This document shows, piece after piece, positions 7,461 to 18,607 of a stretch of DNA of 64,000 bases; position 1 is the stretch's first letter, and every line of letters begins with the position of its first letter. Source of the DNA: Flavobacterium sp. 90 (lineage in GTDB: Bacteria > Bacteroidota > Bacteroidia > Flavobacteriales > Flavobacteriaceae); assembly GCF_004339525.1 (NCBI RefSeq), contig NZ_SMGE01000001.1, positions 1,984,001 through 2,048,000 on the forward strand, in the 5' to 3' direction. The notes under the pieces are model-generated. The model was not told the origin of the DNA and made no database searches. It saw only the letters and a program-made list of their open reading frames with translations. The translations under genes were made by a program, and so were the position numbers.

Positions 7461-8639
7461 ATGAATTCAAATTCTGAAATAAAAAGTCTTTTACAAAAGT
7501 TTGTTTTAAACGAATGTACACCCGAAGAAACAAACGAGGTAGTTGCCTATTATAAAAAAAATAAACTTACAGATGATTTTCCTTCTGTAGAAGATATTCA
7601 GGCACTTCTTATCGAAACTCCAAAAATGGATCGACAAACTGCTGATGATATTTTCTTAAATATTCTGTCTGCTTCAAAAGAAAATGAAACTACGATTGAA
7701 ATTGCTCCTGAAAGATCAAATTTCAGAAAATACATTTCGATTGCGGCTTCTATTGTTGTTTTATTAGGAGTTGGATTTTTCTACAAACAAAGCCTTTCAA
7801 CTAAAACTGTTGAACAAAAATTTGATTTCAAAAGTTCTGATATCGTTTTACAATTAGAAGATGGGCAAACTCAAATTATATCAGAAAATAATTCGGCTCA
7901 GGTAAAAGATGCCAATGGAAATATTGTTGGGAATCAAAACGGAGATAAAATTGTTTACGATGCAAATACCGGTTTAGAGAAAGTAGCTTATAACATTATC
8001 AAAATTCCGTATGGCAAAAAATTCAAATTGCAATTGTCTGACGGAACAATGGTTCACCTAAACGCAGGAACAACTTTAAAATATCCTGTGAAATTTATTG
8101 CTGGCGAAAACAGACAGGTATTTCTAAACGGAGAAGCTTTTTTTGATGTTGCCAAAGACAAAAAACACCCTTTTATTGTAAATGCTGACGCGCTGAATGT
8201 ACGTGTTTTGGGAACTCATTTTAATGTTTCTAATTATCCTGAAGATGCTGCTACAGATGTAGTTCTTGTAGAAGGTTCTGTTGGAATGTATGGCTTAAAC
8301 GAAGAGTTTGATGCTACTAAAAATACTGTTTTAAAACCTGGTTATAAAGGAAGTTTCAATAGAGAAAACAATGCAATTTCTACCAAAGCTGTTATCACGG
8401 ATATTTATACTTCCTGGATAAATGGCGGATTAACCTTTAGAAATATGACTTTCAAAAACATTATTACAAAATTGGAAAGACGCTATAATGTTACAATTGT
8501 AAACAAAAATGAAAAATTAGCCAACGAGAAATTTAATGCCAGCTTTAGCGATGAACCTATTGAAAAAGTTATGAGTTATTTCAATGAGATTCACGGCATT
8601 AATTACACCATAAAAAATGATCAAATACTAATTAAATAA
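7461..8639 (+). CDS. FecR family anti-sigma factor
   Basis: A 392-residue inner-membrane protein. A cytosolic N-terminal part (1-88) should bind the ECF sigma factor. One membrane helix lies at about 90-108 (ISIAASIVVLLGVGFFY). The periplasmic FecR domain spans about 180-290 (IPYGKKFKLQLSDGTMVHLNAGTTLKYP, then GEAFFDVAKDKKHPFIV and LGTHFNV), and a DUF4974-type end follows at about 320-392. It transmits the signal from the STN domain of the SusC receptor encoded next. Its partner sigma gene lies 587 bp upstream, beyond a terminator and a repeat, so it may have its own promoter, which I could not locate. Confidence 0.93.
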   Translation: MNSNSEIKSLLQKFVLNECTPEETNEVVAYYKKNKLTDDFPSVEDIQALLIETPKMDRQTADDIFLNILSASKENETTIEIAPERSNFRKYISIAASIVVLLGVGFFYKQSLSTKTVEQKFDFKSSDIVLQLEDGQTQIISENNSAQVKDANGNIVGNQNGDKIVYDANTGLEKVAYNIIKIPYGKKFKLQLSDGTMVHLNAGTTLKYPVKFIAGENRQVFLNGEAFFDVAKDKKHPFIVNADALNVRVLGTHFNVSNYPEDAATDVVLVEGSVGMYGLNEEFDATKNTVLKPGYKGSFNRENNAISTKAVITDIYTSWINGGLTFRNMTFKNIITKLERRYNVTIVNKNEKLANEKFNASFSDEPIEKVMSYFNEIHGINYTIKNDQILIK

Positions 8640-8688
8640 CCACTAACCAATGAAAAAACATGAAGAAAGAAACGTACTAGAATAAAAA

Positions 8689-8719
8689 AATCGGAAAGAG
8701 CTGCGAACAATTTCCGATT
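8689..8719 (+). other. Hairpin between fecR-type gene and susC-type gene
   Basis: AATCGGAAA (8689-8697) and TTTCCGATT (8711-8719) form a 9-bp stem with a 13-nt loop, without a T-tract. It may be a weak terminator or an mRNA-processing hairpin that uncouples receptor from anti-sigma expression. Confidence 0.4.
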
Positions 8720-8768
8720 AACTAAGTGATTGAATATAACGAATTAACTACAATCAATTAACAAAATT

Positions 8769-11700
8769 ATGAAAAAAAAATCTAAGAATAATGGGTTTCT
8801 ATACTCATTGTTCCAAAATGACCTAAAATTGAAAATAACTACACTACTCATATTGGTCGCCATGTTTAATGTTAAAGCGAGTACTTATGCCCAAAAAACA
8901 AAAGTAACCCTTGAATTAAACAATTCAACAATCGAAAAGGTTATTGAGACCATTGAACAAAAAACAGATTTCAGGTTTATTTACAAATTGAATGACATCG
9001 ACTTAGATCGAACGATTTCAATTTCTGTAAAAGACCAATCGATATATGTTGTTCTGGATAGACTTTTTAAAGGAACTCCAACCGAATTTAAAATTCGCGA
9101 TACCCAGATTATTCTAAAAAAGCCAGAACTTAAAACAGAAGTTATTCAGTTTCAAAAACAAACCGTTTCCGGAATCATCACGGATGAAAATGGTTTACCA
9201 TTGCCTGGAGCATCTGTTTTTGAAGAAGGAACTAAAAACGGAATGGTAACTGATTTTGACGGTAAATACAAACTTACTGTCGAAAGCAATACCGCTGTAA
9301 TTGTAGTAACTTTTATTGGATATAAAGAGAAAAAAGTAACCGCTAATCAAAGCGTTATCAACATTCAGCTTCTTCCTGACGCCACAAACTTACAGGAAAT
9401 TGTTGTAGTTGGTTATGGTACTACTGCCAGAAAAGATGTTACAGGAGCAGTTTCTTCTATCGCTGCAAAAGACATGAACCAAGGTGCAATTGTAAATCCG
9501 TTATCTTTGATTTCAGGAAAAGCAGCCGGTGTAAACATTACTCAGGTTGGTAGTGAGCCAGGTTCAGGACCAAGTGTTCGTATTAGAGGAATCTCATCTT
9601 TGATTGGAGGAAATGATCCTTTGGTTGTAGTAGATGGAATTCAGGGAAATATGGATTTATTAAATCAGGTTCCTCCTAGTGAAATTGAAACTATAGATGT
9701 TTTAAAAGATGCTTCGGCCACTGCTGTTTACGGTTCCAGAGGAGCGCCTGGAGTTATCATTGTAACTACCAAAAAAAGTAAAGCAGGAAAAACTACTTTG
9801 GAATATAATGGATATACTTCTATAGATTTTATTCCAAAAAAACTGGATATGCTTGATGCTAACCAATGGTGGCAAACTGCCCAAAGTGTTGGTGTTCCAG
9901 CCTCTTCTAATCATGGTTCAAATACAGATTGGTACGGTCTTTTGACTCAAACTGGAATCACTCAAACTCACACTTTATCATTTGGAGGAGGAACTGATAA
10001 ATTTAATTACAGAGCTTCTATTACAGCTATTTTGCAAGATGGTGTGGTAATTAATTCAAGCAATCAAAAATATATTGGTCGTTTGCAAGCGACACAATTG
10101 GCTCTTAATGACAAATTAAAATTGACGTTTAATTTAAATTCAGGAGTAAATAATGTAACAAATAGTATTGGGAGTATAGGAACTGTAGGTTATACTTCAA
10201 ACCTAATTACAAATGCATTATTGGCAAGACCAACAGATCCTGTTTTTAATACTGATGGAAGTTATTTTACAGATTCAACCGTTTTTCACTATTTAAACCC
10301 TTATGCAGCTGCACAAGAAGTTACAAATGAAAAACAGGAAGATAATTTATTTGGAAGTTTAAAAGCCGAATTGGACTTAGGTAAAGGTTTCTCTGCAAAT
10401 TGGTTTGGAAGCTGGAGAAAGACAAATTCTTCTACAGGATTTTACATGCCGTCAAAATCAACAGATGCTAATGCTGTTGAGCAAAACGGTTTTGCTAATA
10501 TTGATAATAAGAGACAAAACGAAAAATTAACGAATCTTAGTCTTAACTACAAAAAGACTTTCGGAATCCATAGCTTTAATGCATTGGCTTTATACGAATG
10601 GCAAAGCCAAACTTATCAGGGTAATTATACTCAGGCAAGAGGTTTTATCAGTGATGAAGCTAGTTACAATGCACTCCAGTTTGGCGATTTGTCTAAAGTA
10701 AGAACCGGAGATATCAGATCTTATAAAAACGACAGAACTTTAGTTTCTTATTTAGGAAGATTAAACTACTCTTTATTAGACCGTTATTTACTTACAGCTA
10801 GTATCAGACGAGATGGTTCATCTGTATTTGGAGCCAATAATAAATGGGGGAATTTTCCATCTGCTTCTGTAGCATGGCAAATCAATAAAGAATCATTTAT
10901 GACCAATCAGAATTTATTTTCTGAATTAAAATTACGTGTAGGTTATGGTGTAACCGGTAACCAACAAGGTCTTTTACCACAAACTTCATTGCCATTGGTA
11001 GATAGTGCCGGAACTATTTATTTTGGAGGATCTCTTATTACCAATTTTGGTATTTCTCAAAATGCAAATGCTGATTTGAAATGGGAAACAAAAAAACAAA
11101 CCAATATCGGGCTTGATTTTGCTCTTTTTGAAAACAGATTAAGAGGTAGTATAGATGTTTACGATTCTACAACAGATAATTTATTATTCAACTACACTGT
11201 ACCGCAACCGCCATATCCGTACGATCAAATTAAAGCAAACGTTGGAAGTATTTCAAATAAAGGTTTAGAAGTTGCTTTGGCTTATGATGTTATAAAATCA
11301 GAAAACAGCACACTTACATTAGCAGGAAACGTATCCTTTATGAAAAACGAAGTACTTAATTTAACCGGCAGCATTAATGGTATTCCTTTAAATACTAATT
11401 ATGTAGGCTGGGCTGGTACGCCAAATTTATATTTAGTACAAGGACAACCAATTGGTTCATTTTATACTTTAGAGCATACCGGAGTTAATGGAAACGGTGT
11501 CGAAACTGTAAAGGATCGCGACGGAAGCGGCCTTATAGATCAAGGTGCAAGAAGCGCAGATCGCTATAATGCTGGTTCAGCATTACCAACTTATACATTT
11601 GCTTTTAACCCAACTTATAGATACAAAGATTTTGATGTATCTATGTTATGGAGAGGTTCTGGAGGAAACAAAATTTACAACGCCCTTAATCAAAGATTAA

Positions 11701-12044
11701 GTATGTTGGAGAATACTGGTAGTTCAAATATTTTACAAAGTGCTGTCGACAAAGGAATTCGTTCTTCACCATACGGATCTGATATATGGTTGGAGGATGG
11801 TTCATTCATTCGTCTGGATAATGTTACCGCAGGATATACTTTCCGTTTTACTGATAAGTACATAGACAATATTCGACTTTCTCTTACCGGAAACAATTTA
11901 CTTCTTATCACAGATTACACAGGTGTTGATCCGGAATTGAACGTAAGTGCAAGTGGTGACCCTGCTGATAATTTTGGTCAGGATAAAGGTATTTACCCAC
12001 GTACCAGAAGTATTGCATTTGGTTTGACTGTAAAATTTAAATAG
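8769..12044 (+). CDS. SusC-like TonB-dependent outer-membrane receptor with STN domain
   Basis: A 1091-residue transporter. After an extended signal peptide (to about 42, STYAQ) come an STN signalling domain (about 46-118), a carboxypeptidase-regulatory-like beta-sandwich (about 128-205, VSGIITDENGLPLPGASV), the TonB-box/plug region from EIVVVGYGT (about 211-330) with IRGISSL and DPLVVVDGI, and a barrel to the last strand ending in KFK. It should import malto-oligosaccharides across the outer membrane using TonB energy. The STN domain ties it to the FecR/ECF pair directly upstream. The SusD partner follows after 9 bp. Substrate is assigned from the neighbouring amylase and GH97 genes. Confidence 0.94.
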   Translation: MKKKSKNNGFLYSLFQNDLKLKITTLLILVAMFNVKASTYAQKTKVTLELNNSTIEKVIETIEQKTDFRFIYKLNDIDLDRTISISVKDQSIYVVLDRLFKGTPTEFKIRDTQIILKKPELKTEVIQFQKQTVSGIITDENGLPLPGASVFEEGTKNGMVTDFDGKYKLTVESNTAVIVVTFIGYKEKKVTANQSVINIQLLPDATNLQEIVVVGYGTTARKDVTGAVSSIAAKDMNQGAIVNPLSLISGKAAGVNITQVGSEPGSGPSVRIRGISSLIGGNDPLVVVDGIQGNMDLLNQVPPSEIETIDVLKDASATAVYGSRGAPGVIIVTTKKSKAGKTTLEYNGYTSIDFIPKKLDMLDANQWWQTAQSVGVPASSNHGSNTDWYGLLTQTGITQTHTLSFGGGTDKFNYRASITAILQDGVVINSSNQKYIGRLQATQLALNDKLKLTFNLNSGVNNVTNSIGSIGTVGYTSNLITNALLARPTDPVFNTDGSYFTDSTVFHYLNPYAAAQEVTNEKQEDNLFGSLKAELDLGKGFSANWFGSWRKTNSSTGFYMPSKSTDANAVEQNGFANIDNKRQNEKLTNLSLNYKKTFGIHSFNALALYEWQSQTYQGNYTQARGFISDEASYNALQFGDLSKVRTGDIRSYKNDRTLVSYLGRLNYSLLDRYLLTASIRRDGSSVFGANNKWGNFPSASVAWQINKESFMTNQNLFSELKLRVGYGVTGNQQGLLPQTSLPLVDSAGTIYFGGSLITNFGISQNANADLKWETKKQTNIGLDFALFENRLRGSIDVYDSTTDNLLFNYTVPQPPYPYDQIKANVGSISNKGLEVALAYDVIKSENSTLTLAGNVSFMKNEVLNLTGSINGIPLNTNYVGWAGTPNLYLVQGQPIGSFYTLEHTGVNGNGVETVKDRDGSGLIDQGARSADRYNAGSALPTYTFAFNPTYRYKDFDVSMLWRGSGGNKIYNALNQRLSMLENTGSSNILQSAVDKGIRSSPYGSDIWLEDGSFIRLDNVTAGYTFRFTDKYIDNIRLSLTGNNLLLITDYTGVDPELNVSASGDPADNFGQDKGIYPRTRSIAFGLTVKFK

Positions 12045-12053
12045 TAAAAAGAA

Positions 12054-13562
12054 ATGAAAATTAAAAATATAGTAATAGTAGGAAGCGTATGTTTCCTAAC
12101 CCTTTTTAGCTGTTCTGATATCAACGAAAATGTATACGACAAATATCAACCAGACAGCTTTTATGGAACTCCAGAAGGAGCAAATCTTGCCTTAGCAAGT
12201 GTTTATGCAGAAATTCCAGGGGATTTTGAACGTAAAGGCGTACCAGGTGTTGGTTATGCAGGAGCAGATAATGGTTGGTATGACATGAACTGTATGTCAT
12301 CAGATGAGCAGGTAATTCCGCATAGAAATGATGGTAACTGGCAACAGGATTTTGCCCGTTTGCACAAACATGTATGGCTTCCAACGGAGTCCATTATTAA
12401 TAATACATGGAGATGGTTATACAATGGTATTTTCAAAGCCAACTTAGCTGTTGAATTATTAGAAAAATCAAATGCCGATGCTTCAAAAATTGCTGAAGCA
12501 AAAGTAGTACGTGCTTTCTTTTATTATTTATTGATAGACGATTTTGGAGATGTTCCTTTTTATACTGATAACAATACTACAGTAGATAAAATTCCTCAAG
12601 CAAGCCGCAAAGTAGTATATGATTTTATTGTAAAAGAATTGACCGATAATATAGAACTGCTTTCTGTAACAAAAGGAGGAAAATATTACGGAAGATTCAA
12701 CAAATGGGCCGGATATACTTTATTAGCAAAAGTATATCTAAATGCAAAAGTATACACAGGAGAAGCAAAATGGGCTGAATGCTTAGCAGCTTGTAATAAA
12801 GTAAGCGAAGGCGGTTATACGCTACACTCAGGTGAAGAAAATTCTGCAAGCCCATTAGGAAATAAATATTACGAATTATTTGGAGATGTATTGCCGGATG
12901 ATGAAACTATTTTACCAATTTTTGCAACTCTTGATGTTGTTTCTCGTAACATTTACACCAATCGTAGTTTATATGGTCCGCATGGTAAATCTTTATTTGG
13001 ATTTGATACCTGGAACGGAACTATAGTCCCTAAAGATTTCTTCCTGAAATATGCTTTAAACGATGTTAGAAGAAAACAGTTTTTAGTTGGAGAACAAAAA
13101 GGCGGATTTAATTATACGCTGGATGTTGCTTCTTTAGATGATCCAGGCGCTGATCCTCAGGCTGGAGTTCGTAATATTAAATTCTATCCTGCCGGAGCAA
13201 TATCTGGTGGAGGAGCTTCAAATGACTTTCCAATTTACAGATATGCTGACGTAATTTTAATGATGGCAGAATGTAATGTTCGTTTAGGAAACCCTGGTGC
13301 GGCAAAACCTTTTGTTGATCAAATCAGAATGCGTGCAGGTTTAACCGCTCTTGATGCAAACCCAACGCTTGATAATATTTATGATGAAAGAGGATTTGAA
13401 TTAAACTGGGAAGGTCACAGAAGACAAGACATGATTCGTTTTGACAAATTTTTATTGGCAAACGAATTCAGAGGAGAATCTCCTGCTTACAGAAAATTGT
13501 TCCCAATTCCAACATCTGCATTAGATGCTAATCCTGGACTTAAACAAAACCCAGGTTACTAA
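12054..13562 (+). CDS. SusD-like starch-binding outer-membrane lipoprotein
   Basis: A 502-residue RagB/SusD family protein. The lipoprotein signal ends at LFSC. Alpha-helical TPR-like parts follow (TWRWLYNGIFKANLAVELLEK; AEAKVVRAFFYYLLIDDFGDVPFYT), and the conserved C-terminal signature YRYADVILMMAECNVRLG and DERGFELNWEGHRRQDMIRF is intact. It caps the SusC barrel from outside and captures the glycan. The gene starts 9 bp after susC and 14 bp before the SusE-like gene, so co-transcription is very likely. Starch specificity comes from context rather than from binding-site residues I could verify. Confidence 0.94.
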   Translation: MKIKNIVIVGSVCFLTLFSCSDINENVYDKYQPDSFYGTPEGANLALASVYAEIPGDFERKGVPGVGYAGADNGWYDMNCMSSDEQVIPHRNDGNWQQDFARLHKHVWLPTESIINNTWRWLYNGIFKANLAVELLEKSNADASKIAEAKVVRAFFYYLLIDDFGDVPFYTDNNTTVDKIPQASRKVVYDFIVKELTDNIELLSVTKGGKYYGRFNKWAGYTLLAKVYLNAKVYTGEAKWAECLAACNKVSEGGYTLHSGEENSASPLGNKYYELFGDVLPDDETILPIFATLDVVSRNIYTNRSLYGPHGKSLFGFDTWNGTIVPKDFFLKYALNDVRRKQFLVGEQKGGFNYTLDVASLDDPGADPQAGVRNIKFYPAGAISGGGASNDFPIYRYADVILMMAECNVRLGNPGAAKPFVDQIRMRAGLTALDANPTLDNIYDERGFELNWEGHRRQDMIRFDKFLLANEFRGESPAYRKLFPIPTSALDANPGLKQNPGY

Positions 13563-13576
13563 AAACAAAAACCATT

Positions 13577-14656
13577 ATGAAAAAATATATAAATAAAATA
13601 TTCGTACTAGGCAGTTTGCTTTTTTTAGCGGCTTCCTGCGAAACTGATGGACAACTAACAACTTTGGCAAAAGTAAGTTTCCCGTCTGCAATTGAAGTTT
13701 CATCGAGTACAATAGTGCTTAAAGAAGATGTATCTGATCAGCAAGCATTACTTGTTTCATGGCCAAAAGTTACTTACCCAATCACCGCACCTGTTACTTA
13801 TGCCTTACAATTTGATCTAAGTACCGATATTAAAGGAAGTGAAGCATGGGGAAAAGCCAAACGAGTTGAAGTTGGTCAAGATGTTTTAAGCAAATCTTTT
13901 ACGGTCTTAGAATTAAATAAAATTGCCACAGAATTAGGTCTAAAACCTAACGTTCCCGGAGAATTAGTAATTCGTGTTGAGTCTACTATGGATCATAGAA
14001 TTTATTCAACTCCAGTTACAATAACGGTTACGCCTTACGAAAAAGTAGTAGTTTTTGGCGAAATATATATGCCGGGAAGTTATCAAGGTTGGGCTATAGA
14101 AACAGCAGCAGGATTAAAAGAAATACAAGTAGGAATATTTCAAGGTTATATGACTTTACCCGAAGGTGCAGGTCCCGGATTTAAAATAAACAGAAATAGA
14201 AACTGGGCGCAATTCTTTGGTGCAGGAGCTACAAACGCTGACTTAAAAAATATGAGTGATACTGATTTTACACTTTCAGGTCCAGGTTCTTATCAGATTA
14301 AAGTAAATTTAAATACTTTAAAATGGACCGCTACCGCTTATTCTTGGGGAATTGTTGGAACAGCAACAGCCGGAAGTTGGGATAAGAGTACTCCAATGAG
14401 CTATGATCACCAAACCAAAACATGGAAAATCACTACTGCCCTAGCTCCGGGAGCCTTAAAATTTAGATTAAATAATTCATGGGATGTAAATTATGGTCCT
14501 GCAGATGCTTCAACAAATACAATTAACCTTGGTAATACAGAGGCTTATACTATTGGAGAAGCAGGAACTTATGAAGTAACCTTTACAATAAACGAAGTAG
14601 ATCCGGCAAGTAATGGCTACCCGTCAACTGCAACTTGTACTATCGTTAAAAAATAA
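13577..14656 (+). CDS. SusE-like starch-binding outer-membrane lipoprotein
   Basis: A 359-residue surface lipoprotein (lipobox AASC at about residues 18-21). Residues about 25-150 form the Ig-like SusE N-domain (KVSFPSAIEVSSSTIVLKE). Two repeated modules follow (about 155-250 and 255-359) with aromatic pairs such as GSYQGW, NRNWAQFFG, AGSWDK and NNSWDVNYG, typical of the starch-binding modules of SusE/SusF. It probably holds starch at the cell surface beside SusC/SusD. It is the third gene of the sus-like operon. A hairpin in the 105-bp gap behind it may lower expression of the amylase gene that follows. Confidence 0.85.
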   Translation: MKKYINKIFVLGSLLFLAASCETDGQLTTLAKVSFPSAIEVSSSTIVLKEDVSDQQALLVSWPKVTYPITAPVTYALQFDLSTDIKGSEAWGKAKRVEVGQDVLSKSFTVLELNKIATELGLKPNVPGELVIRVESTMDHRIYSTPVTITVTPYEKVVVFGEIYMPGSYQGWAIETAAGLKEIQVGIFQGYMTLPEGAGPGFKINRNRNWAQFFGAGATNADLKNMSDTDFTLSGPGSYQIKVNLNTLKWTATAYSWGIVGTATAGSWDKSTPMSYDHQTKTWKITTALAPGALKFRLNNSWDVNYGPADASTNTINLGNTEAYTIGEAGTYEVTFTINEVDPASNGYPSTATCTIVKK

Positions 14657-14693
14657 TCTAACCTTAAAAATAAGCTAGATTAGTTTGAGTGAT

Positions 14694-14720
14694 ACCTGCC
14701 TTTCTTGAGCAAAAGGCAGG
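14694..14720 (+). other. Intergenic hairpin between SusE-like and amylase genes
   Basis: CCTGCCTTT and AAAGGCAGG form a 9-bp stem around a short loop about 40 bp after the SusE-like stop codon. No clean T-tract follows, so processing or partial termination is more likely than a full stop. Confidence 0.45.
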
Positions 14721-14761
14721 ATATCTTTAAACTTTGGGCTTATTAAACAAATTCAAAAAAT

Positions 14762-16141
14762 ATGAAATCAAATATAAAAATCGTCTATACTTTAATACTT
14801 GCATTAGCATTTATATCGTGTAGTTCGTCAGATAACGATTCAGATCCGGCTTCTCCTTATCAACAATATGGCGCATCATTTGACAAAATGCCTAAAAAAG
14901 AAGATGCCATAATTTATCAGGTAAATATTCGTGCTTTTAGTCAGGCAGGAACCTTAAAAGGTGTTCAGGACAGATTGACTCAAATTCAGGAATTAGGTGC
15001 AAATGTGGTCTATCTAATGCCTGTTTATCCTGTTGGAAAAGTAAAAGCTTCGGGCGAATTAGGCTCACCTTATGCTGTGCAAGATTACAAAGCTGTAAAT
15101 CCTGATTTTGGAACTTTACAAGATCTTCAGACTTTAGTTGAAGAAGCCCACAAAAAAAATATGGCTGTAATTCTTGACTGGGTTGCAAATCATACTTCTT
15201 GGGACAACGCCTGGATTACACAACATCCAAACTGGTATCAAAAGAATGATAAAGGAGAAATCATCATTCCTCCGGGAACAAATTACAATGACGTTGCACA
15301 GTTAGATTTCAATAATGCTGAAATGAAAGATGCGATGATCGACGCAATGTCATATTGGGTTTACAATGCAAATATCGACGGTTTCAGATGCGATTATGCT
15401 GATTTAGTTCCTCAGAATTTTTGGACTGATGCAATCACAAAATTAAGAACCATCAAAAAAAATCAAAATATCTTAATGCTTGCCGAAGGTTCAAAAGCAA
15501 GTCATTTTGTTTCTGGTTTTGATTATACATTTGGATTTAACTTTTTCTCGACTTTAGAAAAAGTATTCAAAGAAAGCAAGCCTGCTACAACTATTCAGGA
15601 TTCAAACGCAACTGAATATGCAACTAATTACAGACCTGAAAATAGAATTGTAAGATACACAAGCAATCATGACGTAAACCTTTCCGAAGGAACTCCTTAC
15701 GAACTTTTTGGAGGTAAAGAAGGTTCTATTGCAACATTTGTTGTCGCTGCTTATATGAAATCTGTTCCAATGATTTACAACGGACAAGAAGTTGGTTATA
15801 ATAAAAGAATCAATTATTTCGCAAAAACTCCAATTGACTGGACTACTGCGGATGCTTCTGTTTTGGCAGAATACAAAAAAATTATCGCTTTTAGAAATTC
15901 AAGCAATGCCATAAAAACAGGAAGTTTTACTGGATATAGCAGTAATGAAGTAAGTGCTTTTACAATGGTAAAAGATGCCGAAAAAGTTTTGGTCCTTTCT
16001 AATTTAACGAATTCAGCGGTTAAATATTTAGTTACTCCTTCATTAAAAGGAACATGGAAAGATGCCTTTACAGGAAATACAGTAACTGTTGGTGCCGACT
16101 TAACGCTACAACCTTTTCAATATTTAGTATTGAAAAACTAA
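14762..16141 (+). CDS. Alpha-amylase, GH13 family, outer-membrane lipoprotein
   Basis: A 459-residue enzyme that cleaves alpha-1,4-glucan. The lipobox FISC is followed by SSSDNDSD, an acidic stretch like the lipoprotein export signal of Bacteroidota, so it is probably surface-exposed. GH13 regions are complete: DWVANH with H144, the nucleophile D211 in GFRCDYA, acid/base E242 in LMLAEGS and D304 in SNHDVN. It corresponds functionally to SusG, which trims bound starch for SusCD. The compact (beta/alpha)8 domain is followed by a beta domain with no extra binding module. It precedes the GH97 gene by 50 bp on the same strand. Confidence 0.93.
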   Translation: MKSNIKIVYTLILALAFISCSSSDNDSDPASPYQQYGASFDKMPKKEDAIIYQVNIRAFSQAGTLKGVQDRLTQIQELGANVVYLMPVYPVGKVKASGELGSPYAVQDYKAVNPDFGTLQDLQTLVEEAHKKNMAVILDWVANHTSWDNAWITQHPNWYQKNDKGEIIIPPGTNYNDVAQLDFNNAEMKDAMIDAMSYWVYNANIDGFRCDYADLVPQNFWTDAITKLRTIKKNQNILMLAEGSKASHFVSGFDYTFGFNFFSTLEKVFKESKPATTIQDSNATEYATNYRPENRIVRYTSNHDVNLSEGTPYELFGGKEGSIATFVVAAYMKSVPMIYNGQEVGYNKRINYFAKTPIDWTTADASVLAEYKKIIAFRNSSNAIKTGSFTGYSSNEVSAFTMVKDAEKVLVLSNLTNSAVKYLVTPSLKGTWKDAFTGNTVTVGADLTLQPFQYLVLKN

Positions 16142-16158
16142 TACATAAGCAACTTTAA

Positions 16159-18372
<2,214 letters not shown>

Positions 18373-18387
18373 ATTACTAAGTTTTTT

Positions 18388-18461
18388 TGCCACGAATTTC
18401 ACGGATTCCACGAATTAAGGCTGCAGATTAAAATTTGTGCCAATTCGTGAAATTCGTGGCA
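18388..18461. repeat. Palindromic element, family C (copy 1)
   Basis: Begins TGCCACGAATTTCAC and ends with the inverted GTGAAATTCGTGGCA, with a 44-bp centre. The same ends occur at 22036-22117, 22783-22842 and 62152-62231. It lies between the GH97 gene and the T9SS amylase gene. The remaining 146 bp up to the next start codon show nothing I recognise. Confidence 0.85.
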
Positions 18462-18607
18462 GAATCTTATGCTCATTTCTGAGCGAAAATTAAAATTTTA
18501 CTACTTGAAAACTATTAACCACAAAATGTTTGTCGAATTTAAAAACAATGCGAGTGAGAATGAATTTTAGTTAGAAATGCTGACAAGCATGCAAAAAACA
18601 AAAAATC